From Mesobaculum littorinae (GTDB taxonomy: Bacteria > Pseudomonadota > Alphaproteobacteria > Rhodobacterales > Rhodobacteraceae), in contig NZ_RQXX01000009.1 of NCBI RefSeq assembly GCF_004011175.1, positions 43,018 through 107,017 on the forward strand: 64,000 nucleotides of DNA, written 5' to 3'. Position 1 is the first letter of the stretch. Every line of letters begins with the position of its first letter. The notes under the pieces are model-generated. The model had not been told where the DNA came from and did no database searches. It saw only the letters and a list, made by a program, of their open reading frames with translations. Positions 9,591-18,384 of this stretch are shown piece after piece. Both the position numbers and the translations under genes were made by a program.

Positions 9591-10379
9591 ATGCCCTTCA
9601 CAATCGCCACGTGGAACATCAACTCGATCCGCCTGCGGGCAGGGCTGGTCAGCCATCTGCTGACCACGGAACTGCCCGACATCCTGTGCCTGCAGGAGTG
9701 CAAGTCGCCGGTCGACAAGATGCCGTTCGAGACATTCAGCGAGCTGGGCTATACCCACGCCGTCGCGCGCGGGCAAAAGGGCTATAACGGCGTCGCCATC
9801 CTGTCGAAACTCCCGCTCGAGGATGCGGGCCACCACGACTGGGTCGGCATGGGCGACGCGCGTCATGTCGCGGCGCGGCTGGAAAACGGCATCGTCATCC
9901 ACAATTTCTACGTCCCCGCTGGCGGCGACACGCCCGACCGCGAGGTGAATGCGAAATTCGGCCACAAGCTGGATTTCCTGACCGAGATGCGCGACCGCTT
10001 CCATGCCGAACGGCCCGAGCGGCAGATCCTCGTGGGTGATCTGAACATCGCCCCGCGCGAGGACGATGTCTGGAGCCACAAGCAACTGCTCAAGGTCGTC
10101 AGCCACACCCCGGTCGAGGTCGAGCATCTGGCCCAGGCGCAGGACGCCGGCAGCTGGGTCGACATCACCCGGATGCACCACCCCGAGGGGCAGCTTTATT
10201 CGTGGTGGTCCTACCGCAACCCGAACTGGCAGACCAACGACAAGGGGCGCAGGCTGGACCACATCTGGGCCACGCCCGATATCGCCCCGGCGGCCGACGA
10301 AAGCCGCATCCTGCGCGACGCGCGCACCTGGGAAAAGCCGTCGGACCACGTCCCCGTCTTCGCCCGCTTCGATCTTTGA
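9591..10379 (+). CDS. xth: Exodeoxyribonuclease III
   Basis: 262-residue Mg-dependent AP endonuclease and 3'-5' exonuclease for base excision repair. Family motifs in order: IATWNINSIR at the N-terminus, LCLQECKSP with the metal-binding Glu, YNGVAILSK, GDLNIAP, and the C-terminal RRLDHIWATPDI and SDHVPVFARF containing the catalytic Asp-His. Length is normal. The FAD oxidoreductase follows 7 bases after the stop, suggesting co-transcription. In related genomes xth often sits beside lolA; here lolA is 13 kb away. Confidence 0.95.
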   Translation: MPFTIATWNINSIRLRAGLVSHLLTTELPDILCLQECKSPVDKMPFETFSELGYTHAVARGQKGYNGVAILSKLPLEDAGHHDWVGMGDARHVAARLENGIVIHNFYVPAGGDTPDREVNAKFGHKLDFLTEMRDRFHAERPERQILVGDLNIAPREDDVWSHKQLLKVVSHTPVEVEHLAQAQDAGSWVDITRMHHPEGQLYSWWSYRNPNWQTNDKGRRLDHIWATPDIAPAADESRILRDARTWEKPSDHVPVFARFDL

Positions 10380-10386
10380 GGCAGGC

Positions 10387-11874
10387 ATGGGCAGCCTGAC
10401 CCGCCGCGCGCTGCTCTTTGCGTCCGGTGCGGCGGTCGGGGTCCTGGGCGTGCGCGTCGTGGCGCCCGCCCTTCCGACGCGGACAGGCACACGGTCGTTG
10501 CAGCGCCCCGAGGTCGAGGGGATTCTGAACGATGCCAGCGGTCTCAGCCCCACGCCGGTGCGCTCTGCCCGGGTGATCGACGCCGAGGCGGACGAGAGGC
10601 TGGCCAACCTGTTGCGCAACACGATGGACGAGGCCGCCGAAACCGGCGCGCCCGTCTGCATCGGCGCCGCGCGGCAGTCGATGGGCGGCCACGCGCTGCC
10701 CCGGGCGGGCCACGCGGTCAGGTTCGACAACGGGTTTGTCGAACCGCACACATCGCGCGGCACCTACCGGGTTCATGCCGGGGCGCGCTGGCACCAGGTG
10801 ATCGGTGCGCTCGACCCCTTGGGGTTTTCCCCGGCGGTGATGCAGGCGGGGCGCGATTTCGGCGTCGCGGCGGCCTTCTGTGTCAATGCCCATGGCGGGG
10901 ACGTGCCGGCGACGCCCGTGGGTGCAACGGTCCGGTCGCTACGGATGATTACCGCCTCGGGCGACTGGGTCACCTGCAGCCGCGACGACGCACCCGAGCT
11001 TTTCGCGATGACGATGGGGGGGTACGGGCTGACCGGCCTGATCACCGATCTCGAGCTCGAGATGGTGCCGAACCGCCGGCTGACGCCGGTGCGCCGCACG
11101 CTGCCCGTCGCCGAGGCGGGAGAGGTCTTCGCCCGGATCGCCGCCGATCCGCAGGTCGTGCAGGCCGTGGGATGGCTGTCGGTTTCGCCCTCAGCGGCGT
11201 TCCGGCAGGTGCAGGTCACGGCCTTTGAGGCAACCGACAACCAGTCCGAACTGCCGCCCGTCTCCGCGCCCGGCCGGGTCGGGGCGCTTGCCCGGCGCAC
11301 GCTGACCGCGCAGACCGGGCGCGCGGCGGCAAAGCGGCTGCGCTGGTGGGCACAGACCGAGGCCGCGCCGCTGGTCCGGCCCTCGGACGTCACCCGCAAC
11401 ACGCTGCTGAACTGCCCGGCGGGGCCCGTTCGGTGGGGCAGGGGGCGCACCGGCATCCAGCAGGAATATTTCCTCCCTCCGCCGCGTCTGGCCGAGTTCC
11501 TGGCATCCTGCGCCGAGATCGTGCCCGCCTCGTACCAGGAGCTGTTGAAGGCGACGCTGCGCCATGTCGGCGCCGACCGCGAAAGCTGGCTGTCCTACGC
11601 GCCCGACGGGCCACGCCTTGGCGTCGCCCTGACCTTCAGCCAGGAGATGACAACGCGGGCCGAGGCCGACATGACGCGGCTGACCCGCGATCTGATCGAC
11701 CGCGCGCTTGATCTGGGGGGCAGCTATTATCTGCCGTACAGGCCCCATGCCACGTCCGCGCAGTTCCGCCGTGCCTACCCGCGCGCGGCCGAATTCGCCG
11801 CCGCGAAACGCAGGCTCGACCCCGATCTGCGCTTTCGCAACGGGTTCTGGGACACCTACCTCGCCACGCTTTGA
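10387..11874 (+). CDS. FAD-binding oxidoreductase (PCMH type)
   Basis: 495-residue flavoenzyme of the FAD_binding_4/PCMH superfamily (DprE1 and sugar-lactone oxidase relatives). The FAD-binding half shows GAARQSMGGHALP, GARWHQVIGALDPLGFSP, FGVAAAFCVNAHG and MGGYGLTGLITD. The N-terminus MGSLTRRALLFASGAAVGVLG has a twin-arginine pair before a hydrophobic stretch, so export by Tat with bound FAD is possible. The C-terminal region ends in PDLRFRNGFWDTYL, resembling the closing motif of sugar oxidases. Substrate unknown. The start at 10387 lies 7 bases after xth. Confidence 0.85.
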   Translation: MGSLTRRALLFASGAAVGVLGVRVVAPALPTRTGTRSLQRPEVEGILNDASGLSPTPVRSARVIDAEADERLANLLRNTMDEAAETGAPVCIGAARQSMGGHALPRAGHAVRFDNGFVEPHTSRGTYRVHAGARWHQVIGALDPLGFSPAVMQAGRDFGVAAAFCVNAHGGDVPATPVGATVRSLRMITASGDWVTCSRDDAPELFAMTMGGYGLTGLITDLELEMVPNRRLTPVRRTLPVAEAGEVFARIAADPQVVQAVGWLSVSPSAAFRQVQVTAFEATDNQSELPPVSAPGRVGALARRTLTAQTGRAAAKRLRWWAQTEAAPLVRPSDVTRNTLLNCPAGPVRWGRGRTGIQQEYFLPPPRLAEFLASCAEIVPASYQELLKATLRHVGADRESWLSYAPDGPRLGVALTFSQEMTTRAEADMTRLTRDLIDRALDLGGSYYLPYRPHATSAQFRRAYPRAAEFAAAKRRLDPDLRFRNGFWDTYLATL

Positions 11875-11994
11875 CGGGGGCGTGGGGCGCGCAGGGCGGC
11901 CGCCGGGCCAGGGTGACCTTGCACAATGGGCCCCCGTGCTCCATCTAACGCCGCGACGACGCACATCACACGGGTTTTTCAAGGGAGCGCAGGC

Positions 11995-12909
11995 ATGCTG
12001 GAATTCGGCCAGGCGCCCAACGCGGGCGCGACAGGCGACATCAAGGACACGACCGAGGCCACGTTCATGGCCGATGTGGTCGAGGCGTCCCAGACCGTTC
12101 CGGTCATCGTGGACTTCTGGGCGACATGGTGCGGCCCCTGCAAGACGCTGGGCCCGATGCTGGAGGACGCAGTGCGCGCGGCCAAGGGCGCGGTGAAGAT
12201 GGTGAAGGTCGATGTCGACCAGAACCAGGCCATCGCCCAGCAGCTGCGCGTCCAGTCGATCCCCACCGTCTATGCCTTCTGGAAGGGCCAGCCGGTTGAC
12301 GGGTTCCAGGGCGCGGTGCCGCAGAGCGAGATCAAGGCCTTCGTCGACCGTCTGGTGCAGACCGGGGGCGGTGATGAGTCGGGCGGCCTGGACGAGGCCG
12401 TGACCGCGGCCGAGGAGATGCTGGCGCAGGGCGCGGCGCAGGACGCCGCCCAGACCTTCGCCGCCATCGTGGGCGAGGACAAGTCCAACGCCAAGGCCTA
12501 TGGCGGGCTGGTGCGTGCCTATATCGCGATGGGCGATCTGGACCAGGCCGAGGCGATCCTGAACGGCGCCGACGCCGCCCTGTCCCACGCGCCCGAGCTT
12601 GAGGCCGCGCATGCCCAGCTTGAGCTTGCGAAGCAGGCCGCCAATGCCGGCCCGGTCTCGGAACTGACCCAGACGGTCGAGGCCGAGCCCGACAACCACC
12701 AGGCGCGGTTCGACCTGGCACAGGCTCTCTACGCACGGGGCGAACCCGACGCGGCGGTCGATCAGCTTCTCGAGCTTTTCCGCCGGGATCGCGAATGGAA
12801 CGAGGGCGCGGCAAAGACCCAGCTTTTCACCATTTTCGACGCGCTGCCGCCGCAGGATCCGCTGGCGCGCACCGGGCGGCGGCGGTTGTCGTCGATGATA
12901 TTTGCCTGA
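11995..12909 (+). CDS. Thioredoxin-TPR protein (CnoX/YbbN-like)
   Basis: 304 residues. An N-terminal thioredoxin domain (1-120) with the redox motif WCGPC (Cys46, Cys49) and cis-Pro in QSIPTVYAF is fused to a TPR-like helical C-terminal half (about 125-304), the architecture of the chaperedoxin CnoX/YbbN, which protects proteins during oxidative or chlorine stress. Unlike E. coli YbbN it keeps both active-site cysteines, so it may act as an oxidoreductase. ATG at 11995 is preceded by AAGGGAGCG. It is followed by the LON-domain and Trm112-like genes in the same direction (27-base gap, then a 4-base overlap), probably one operon. Confidence 0.92.
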   Translation: MLEFGQAPNAGATGDIKDTTEATFMADVVEASQTVPVIVDFWATWCGPCKTLGPMLEDAVRAAKGAVKMVKVDVDQNQAIAQQLRVQSIPTVYAFWKGQPVDGFQGAVPQSEIKAFVDRLVQTGGGDESGGLDEAVTAAEEMLAQGAAQDAAQTFAAIVGEDKSNAKAYGGLVRAYIAMGDLDQAEAILNGADAALSHAPELEAAHAQLELAKQAANAGPVSELTQTVEAEPDNHQARFDLAQALYARGEPDAAVDQLLELFRRDREWNEGAAKTQLFTIFDALPPQDPLARTGRRRLSSMIFA

Positions 12910-12936
12910 GCCCCGGCGCGGCCTAGGTCAGCGGAC

Positions 12937-13590
12937 ATGATCCGGGACGCTGACCTACCGACCACACTGCCTGTCTTTCCCCTGCCGGGGGCGCTGCTTC
13001 TGCCGCGCTCCCGCCTGCCGCTGCACATCTTCGAGCCGCGCTACCTGGCGATGCTCGACGATGCGCTGAAGACCCCGCACCGGCTGATCGGCATGATCCA
13101 GCCGCGCGAGGTGCCCGGCGGGCAGGGGGGGGATCGGCTTCACGCCATCGGCTGCGCGGGACGCGTGACCGCGTTCTCGGAAACCGAGGACGGCCGCTAC
13201 ATGATCACGCTCTCCGGTGCTTCGCGGTTCCGGGTCCGGGGCGAGGTGTCGGGCTTCACCCCGTATCGCCGCTGCGACGTGACCTGGGACGGGTTTTCGC
13301 GCGATCTGAATCCCGCTGTCGAGCATGACCCGGGGTTTGACCGCGACAGGTTCCTCGACCTGCTGGAGCGCTACTTCGATAGCGAAGAGCTCAAGACCGA
13401 CTGGTCCTCGATGCGTGAGGCCGAGGACGAGCTCATGATCAATTCGCTGGCGATGCTCTGTCCCTTCGCGGCCGAGGACAAGCAGGCGCTGCTGGAAGCG
13501 CCGACCCTGGAAACGCGCCGCGAAACCCTGGTGACCTTGATCGAATTCGCGCTGCGCGGCGGCGGCGGAGACGAGGAGATAATGCAATGA
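12937..13590 (+). CDS. LON substrate-binding-domain protein
   Basis: 217-residue protein made essentially of the N-terminal substrate-binding domain of Lon protease, with [29 protein letters not shown] at the start (the FPL...LPL.IFE.RY pattern) and no ATPase or protease domain. Free-standing LON-domain proteins are common in alphaproteobacteria and have no proven function; a role in substrate handling or regulation is speculative. The stop overlaps the next start (ATGA at 13587-13590), so it is coupled to the Trm112-like gene. It follows the CnoX-like gene. Confidence 0.9.
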   Translation: MIRDADLPTTLPVFPLPGALLLPRSRLPLHIFEPRYLAMLDDALKTPHRLIGMIQPREVPGGQGGDRLHAIGCAGRVTAFSETEDGRYMITLSGASRFRVRGEVSGFTPYRRCDVTWDGFSRDLNPAVEHDPGFDRDRFLDLLERYFDSEELKTDWSSMREAEDELMINSLAMLCPFAAEDKQALLEAPTLETRRETLVTLIEFALRGGGGDEEIMQ

Positions 13591-13895
13591 CCGACCGTCC
13601 CCGCGGCGCACCCGCGGCCCCTCATCCCGATGCGGCCCTTCCGACCGAAAAGGCTGCCGTGGACAGCGCCGGCCACCAGGCCGGGCAGGAGCCGCCGTTT
13701 CACGTAGAACCGGGCGAGGCACCGCGCCCCTTCGACCGCCGCATGATCGAGGCGCTGGTCTGCCCGCAGACCCAGGCCACGCTGACCTACGATGCCGACC
13801 GGCAGGAACTGATTTCCAAGGCCGCGCACCTGGCCTACCCGATCCGCAACGGCATCCCGATCATGCTGGTCGACGAGGCGCGCAAGATCGACTGA
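13587..13895 (+). CDS. Trm112-like/UPF0434 protein with N-terminal extension
   Basis: 102 residues. The last 50 residues match the Trm112/UPF0434 fold: [41 protein letters not shown]. The first 50 residues form a Pro/Ala-rich, probably disordered extension. The usual CPxC zinc knuckle is CPQT here, so only one cysteine remains and zinc binding is unlikely; this substitution is common in alphaproteobacterial members as I recall them. Trm112 activates methyltransferases in archaea and eukaryotes, while the bacterial role is unclear. The start overlaps the LON-domain gene stop by 4 bases. Confidence 0.85.
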   Translation: MTDRPRGAPAAPHPDAALPTEKAAVDSAGHQAGQEPPFHVEPGEAPRPFDRRMIEALVCPQTQATLTYDADRQELISKAAHLAYPIRNGIPIMLVDEARKID

Positions 13896-13979
13896 TCCGT
13901 CAGACGGTCCGGCATGTCCCCGCACCAACCCCATGCACACCGCCATGGTGGCCACAGGCCGCCGGGCGGGGCGGTGTGA

Positions 13980-14342
13980 TCAGGACGAGCTGCCGTCTGA
14001 CGGACCGAGCGCGTTCTTGCGGCGGGAACGATGGCGCGGCAGGGCCAGCCACGCGCCGACGGTCAGCGCCACCAGTCCCAGCGGCGGACCGATGTCGGGC
14101 AGGCCGCGCGGCACGCCGACCAGAAGCAGGCCGGTGATAAACAGGCTGCGGGCCCAGGCGCGGCGCGCCGTTGGCGCGATCAGCACCGCGCCGAGGCCAA
14201 GGTAGAGCAGGCCGATCAAACACAGGCTCGCCCCCCAGACCGGCAGGCCGGTCTGCGCCAGGCGGGGGCCCAGCGGCAGGATTGCCCAGCCGCCGCTCAG
14301 CCCGAAGACGAAGGCGGCAAACAGCCTGTCCAGAAAGCTCAT
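13980..14342 (-). CDS. Small four-helix membrane protein, unknown function
   Basis: 120 residues from the ATG at 14342 (MSFLDRLFAAFVFGLSGG). Four hydrophobic stretches are visible: about residues 8-25, 32-55, 63-82 and 84-103, with an Arg/Lys-rich C-terminus (RHRSRRK). No family recognised. The frame extends upstream to 14387, but the longer N-terminus (MPSLCVQTTASG) does not look like a membrane-protein start. It lies between the Trm112-like gene (convergent) and ubiH (same strand, 84 bases upstream of its start). Confidence 0.6.
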   Translation of the reverse strand: MSFLDRLFAAFVFGLSGGWAILPLGPRLAQTGLPVWGASLCLIGLLYLGLGAVLIAPTARRAWARSLFITGLLLVGVPRGLPDIGPPLGLVALTVGAWLALPRHRSRRKNALGPSDGSSS

Positions 14343-14426
14343 GGTACGAATCCCCGAAGCGGTGGTCTGAACACAAAGTGAAGGCAACCGCCGCTCAGGT
14401 CTACGCCGGGATAGCGCGAATTGCGC

Positions 14427-15638
14427 CTATATCGGGCGTCCCTGCAACAGCAGCGGAGAGTCGCCGGTCAGGCCTGCCGCCTCGCGGATGAAGCCGCGTC
14501 TCAGGCCCGGCAGCGCGTTGACCGCGGCCAGTCCCAGGTCGCGGGTCGCGCGAAGAAGCGGGTTATCGTTGGAGAACAGCCGGTTGATGCCATCCGTGGC
14601 CAGCGCAAGCGTGGCCACGTCGAACCGCCGCCAGGCCTGATACCGTTCCAGCACGTCACTGCGGCCGAAATCTTCGCCGCGCCGCCGCGCTTCGACCAGC
14701 ACCTGCGCCAGCGTGGCCATGTCCTTGATCCCCGCGTTCAGGCCTTGCCCGGCAATCGGGTGCACGACATGCGCCGCGTCACCCAGCAGCGCGACGCGAT
14801 CGGCAACGAAGCGGCGCGCGACCGACAGGCCCAGCGGATAGCTGAAGCGCCCACCCAGAAGCGTGATCTCGCCAAGGAAATCGCCGAAGCGCGGCCGCAG
14901 CGCCGCCAGGTAGCCTGCATCGTCGCTGCGGGCCAGCGAGGTGGCGCGATGGCGGTCCTCGCTCCACACCAGCGAGGCGCGGTTGCCGCGCAGGGGCAGG
15001 ATGGCCAGCGGGCCCTCGGGCATAAAGAATTGGTGCGCGGTGCCCTCGTGCGGCAGCTCGTGCGCGACCGTGGCCACCAGCGCCGTCTGCCAATAGCGCC
15101 AGCCGATCCGGTCGATCCCGGCACGCCTGGCGGTGGCGCTGCGCCCACCGTCGCAGCCCACGAGCAGCGTGGCGGTGATCCGGCGCCCGTCGCTCAGGCT
15201 CACCTCGACCCCGGTGGGGCCGGGGGTCTGGGCGGTGACGGCGACGCCGTCGATCCGGGTGATGTCCTGCGTGGTCAGCGCCTCGGTCAGCGCGGGGCGC
15301 AGGTGCCGGTCCTCGACCATCTGGCCCATCGGGCCCTCTTCGATCTCGGCATGGTCGAAATGCAGCGACAGGGGCGAGGCGCCTTCGCCCGCGCGGCCGT
15401 CGCTGACGGCGATCCGCAGGATCGGCTGGGCCTCGGCGGCCACTGCGCCCCACAGGTCAAGCGCCTTCAGCGCCCGGACCGAGCCCAGCGACAGCGCGTA
15501 GCTGCGCCCGTCGGCCAGTGGCCCCGGCGGCGCGGGATCGACGAGGGTGACGCGAAAACCTTCGCGCGCCAGGGCAAGGGCGAGCGTCGAGCCGTTGAGG
15601 CCCGCGCCGGCGATCAGGATATCGGTATCGGTGCGCAT
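14427..15638 (-). CDS. UbiH/UbiF/Coq6-family FAD monooxygenase
   Basis: 403-residue flavin-dependent aromatic hydroxylase of ubiquinone biosynthesis. N-terminal dinucleotide fold ILIAGAGLNGSTLALALA, central LLVGCDGGRSATARRAGI, and the second FAD motif VALLGDAAHVVHPIAGQGLN, which is diagnostic for the UbiH/F/I family. Position specificity (C1, C5 or C6) cannot be told from sequence alone. The frame is open far upstream of 15638, overlapping the divergent amidase gene, but homology starts at MRTDTDILIAGAG. Start-to-start distance to the amidase ATG is about 90 bases. Confidence 0.92.
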   Translation of the reverse strand: MRTDTDILIAGAGLNGSTLALALAREGFRVTLVDPAPPGPLADGRSYALSLGSVRALKALDLWGAVAAEAQPILRIAVSDGRAGEGASPLSLHFDHAEIEEGPMGQMVEDRHLRPALTEALTTQDITRIDGVAVTAQTPGPTGVEVSLSDGRRITATLLVGCDGGRSATARRAGIDRIGWRYWQTALVATVAHELPHEGTAHQFFMPEGPLAILPLRGNRASLVWSEDRHRATSLARSDDAGYLAALRPRFGDFLGEITLLGGRFSYPLGLSVARRFVADRVALLGDAAHVVHPIAGQGLNAGIKDMATLAQVLVEARRRGEDFGRSDVLERYQAWRRFDVATLALATDGINRLFSNDNPLLRATRDLGLAAVNALPGLRRGFIREAAGLTGDSPLLLQGRPI

Positions 15639-15728
15639 GGGCGAAATATGATCGCCGGGGCGGCATTGTCCATGCGCCCTGGCGCCGCTAGCGTCGGGCT
15701 GCGACGAAATAGGGCAGGACCGGGCGAT

Positions 15729-17072
15729 ATGGACACGGGCGAACGACGCGACGACTGGCGGGGCATGAGCGCGGCAGAGCTGGGCCGGGGGATCGCGGCG
15801 GGCAAGATTTCGCCCGTCGCGCTGACCGAGACGTTCCTCGACGCCATCCTGCGCCACCCCCATGCCGAGCGCATCTATGCCCGCCTGACGCCCGACCGCG
15901 CGCGGGCCGAGGCTGCCGGGGCCGAGGCGCGCGCCCGGGCGGGGCTGCGCCGCTCGCCGCTCGACGGTGTGCCGGTGTCGTGGAAGGACCTCTTCGACAC
16001 CGCCGGGGTTGCGACGGAATCGGGGTCGGCGCTGCTGCGCGACCGCGTGCCCGCCCGCGACGCGCGGGTGCTGGCCAACGCGACGGCGGCGGGGCTCGTC
16101 TGCCTGGGCAAGACGCACCAGACCGAACTGGCGTTCTCGGGCCTGGGTCTCAACCCCGTCACCGCCTCGCCGCCCAACGTCTTTGATACCGAATGCGTGT
16201 CGGGCGGGTCGTCCTCGGGGGCGGCGACCTCGGTGGCCTTCGGGCTGGCGGCGGCGGCGGTGGGGTCGGATACCGGCGGATCGGTGCGGGTGCCCGCGGC
16301 GTGGAACGGGCTGGTGGGGCTCAAGACCTCGGCCGGGCGCCTGTCCTGCGAAGGCGTCGTGCCGCTGGCCCCACGCTTCGACACCGTGGGCCCGCTGACC
16401 CGCACGGTCGAGGATGCGGGCCTGATGCTGGCGGTGCTGGAGGGGGCGCAGCCCTCCGACCTGCGCAGCGCCAAACTGGCCGGGCGGCGCCTTGCCGTGC
16501 TCGACACCCTGGCGATGGACGACATCGAAGACGCGCCGCGCGCCGCGTTCGAGGCCGCCGTGGACCGGCTGCACGAGGCAGGCGCGCAGGTGACACGGCT
16601 GTCGCTGCCCGCGGTTGCGGCGGCCAACGCCCTGTCGCCCAAGCTCTTTGCGCCCGAAGGCTATGGTGTCTGGGGCGCCCTGATCGAGGCCGACCCCGAG
16701 GTTATGTTCCCCCCCGTGCGCGAGCGCTTCCGCGGCGGCGCAACGGTCACGGCGGCGGAGTATGTCGCTGCATGGCGCCAGCTCGACGCCCTGAAGGCCG
16801 ACTATGCGGCGGCCACGGCGGGCGTCGACGCGGTGCTGATTCCCACCGCACCGATTCTGCCGCCCAAGGCGGCGGCGCTGGAGGTCGATGAGGAATTTGC
16901 CCGCGCCAACATGATGACCTTGCGCAACACCCGCATCGGCAACCTCATGGGCCTTGCCGTGATCACCCTGCCCACCGGGCGCGACGCCTGCGGTATCAGC
17001 CTGATGGGACCGCCGCGGTCCGAGCCGCGGCTTCTGCGGCTGGCGGCGGCGGTCGAACGGGCCTTGGCCTAA
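15729..17072 (+). CDS. Amidase (amidase signature family)
   Basis: 447-residue hydrolase of the amidase signature family, cytoplasmic. The Ser-cisSer-Lys triad is visible: Lys86 in PVSWKDLFD, the cis-Ser in GGSSSG (161-163), and the nucleophile Ser185 in GSDTGGSVRVPA. Length and motif order are normal. The substrate amide is unknown; it is more like stand-alone amidases than GatA, and no gatB or gatC is nearby. The ATG at 15729 follows ubiH divergently. The sequence continues to the dapC-like gene after about 120 bases. Confidence 0.92.
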   Translation: MDTGERRDDWRGMSAAELGRGIAAGKISPVALTETFLDAILRHPHAERIYARLTPDRARAEAAGAEARARAGLRRSPLDGVPVSWKDLFDTAGVATESGSALLRDRVPARDARVLANATAAGLVCLGKTHQTELAFSGLGLNPVTASPPNVFDTECVSGGSSSGAATSVAFGLAAAAVGSDTGGSVRVPAAWNGLVGLKTSAGRLSCEGVVPLAPRFDTVGPLTRTVEDAGLMLAVLEGAQPSDLRSAKLAGRRLAVLDTLAMDDIEDAPRAAFEAAVDRLHEAGAQVTRLSLPAVAAANALSPKLFAPEGYGVWGALIEADPEVMFPPVRERFRGGATVTAAEYVAAWRQLDALKADYAAATAGVDAVLIPTAPILPPKAAALEVDEEFARANMMTLRNTRIGNLMGLAVITLPTGRDACGISLMGPPRSEPRLLRLAAAVERALA

Positions 17073-17192
17073 AAGCCACAGGGCGGCCGTCAAACCCCCG
17101 TCAACCCGACCATAATTCTGGACCCGCGGGGGGCGGGGCGCCTATCCTCGGGCCCAAACGGGGCGCAATGACCCCGAAATACCGAGGCATTG

Positions 17193-18377
17193 ATGCAGTT
17201 TCCCGCTAGGTTTTCGAACCTGCCCGAATACGCCTTTCCGAGGCTCAGGTCGCTGCTCGACCCGCATCCGGCGGGCGGGCCGGTGCTGCACATGTCCATC
17301 GGCGAGCCGAAACACCCCTTTCCCGATTGGGTGGGGCAGGTGCTGGCCGAAACGGTCGCCGACTTCGCGCGCTACCCCGCGAACGACGGCACGCCCGAAC
17401 TGCTGGACGCGATCTCGGGCTGGCTGCGCCGCCGCTACGGGGTCGAGGTCGGCCACGACCGGCTGATGCCGCTCAACGGCACGCGCGAGGGGCTTTACAA
17501 CGTCGCGATGGCGCTCGTGCCCGAAGACAAGGCCGGTGCGCGGCCCGTGGTGCTGATCCCGAACCCGTTCTACCAGGTCTATGCCGTCGCCGCGGCCTCG
17601 GTGGGGGGCGAGCCCGTGTTCGTCGCCGCGACCGAAGAAACCGGGTTCCTGCCCGACTACGCCGCCCTCCCGCCCGAGACGCTGGACCGCGTCGCCGCGG
17701 CCTATGTCTGTTCGCCCGCCAACCCGCAGGGCGGCGTGGCCTCGCGCGACTACTGGCGCGGCCTGCTGGACCTGGCCGAGCGGCACGATTTCCGCATCCT
17801 CGCCGATGAATGCTATTCCGAGATCTGGCGTGACGCGCCGCCTCCGGGCATCCTCGAGGTGGCCGCCGCGCACGGCGCCGACCCCGAGCGGGTGGTGGCG
17901 TTCCATTCGCTGTCCAAGCGGTCGAACGTGCCGGGCCTGCGGTCGGGCTTCGTCGCCGCAGGGCCGCAGGCGATGACGCGCATCCGGCAGTTGCGCGCCT
18001 ACGCGGGCGCCCCGCTGCCCGGGCCCCTGCAGGCGGTGGCGGCGCGGCTCTGGGCCGACGAGGCGCATGTCGACGAGAATCGCGCGCTCTATCAGCGCAA
18101 GTATCGCCTGGCCGACGACATCTTTGCCGACGTTCCGGGCGCGCAGGCCCCGCAGGCGGGGTTCTTCCTGTGGCTGCCCGTCCCCGACGGCGAGACGGCG
18201 GCGCTGGAGCTTTGGACGAAGACCGGGGTGCGGGTTCTGCCCGGCGCCTATCTGGCGCGCGGAGAGGGGCCCGCGAATCCCGGTGCAGGCTACGTGCGGG
18301 TCGCGATGGTGGCCCCGGAAGACGAAATGGCGCGCGGTCTGACCGCGATCCGCGCGACACTTTATGGCACGAGGTAG
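17193..18377 (+). CDS. Class I/II aminotransferase, DapC-like
   Basis: 394-residue PLP-dependent aminotransferase (fold type I). The Schiff-base lysine is about residue 242 in [17 protein letters not shown]. Other family features are [12 protein letters not shown] near the N-terminus, [25 protein letters not shown] and the C-terminal VRVAMV. The GEPKHP motif and the position directly before ftsK match rhodobacterial proteins annotated as N-succinyldiaminopimelate aminotransferase (lysine/peptidoglycan pathway); this assignment is from family resemblance. ATG at 17193 was chosen over the TTG at 17190. ftsK begins 7 bases after the stop, suggesting one operon. Confidence 0.88.
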   Translation: MQFPARFSNLPEYAFPRLRSLLDPHPAGGPVLHMSIGEPKHPFPDWVGQVLAETVADFARYPANDGTPELLDAISGWLRRRYGVEVGHDRLMPLNGTREGLYNVAMALVPEDKAGARPVVLIPNPFYQVYAVAAASVGGEPVFVAATEETGFLPDYAALPPETLDRVAAAYVCSPANPQGGVASRDYWRGLLDLAERHDFRILADECYSEIWRDAPPPGILEVAAAHGADPERVVAFHSLSKRSNVPGLRSGFVAAGPQAMTRIRQLRAYAGAPLPGPLQAVAARLWADEAHVDENRALYQRKYRLADDIFADVPGAQAPQAGFFLWLPVPDGETAALELWTKTGVRVLPGAYLARGEGPANPGAGYVRVAMVAPEDEMARGLTAIRATLYGTR

Positions 18378-18384
18378 GACGAAG

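Noticed and set aside
13897..14003. Inverted CCGTCAGACGG/CCGTCTGACGG pair
   Set aside because: The second copy lies inside the coding frame of the small membrane protein and no T-run or promoter context gives it a role.
14421..15728. N-terminal extension of the amidase to 883 residues
   Set aside because: This part is antisense to the UbiH-family gene; the amidase homology begins at 15729.
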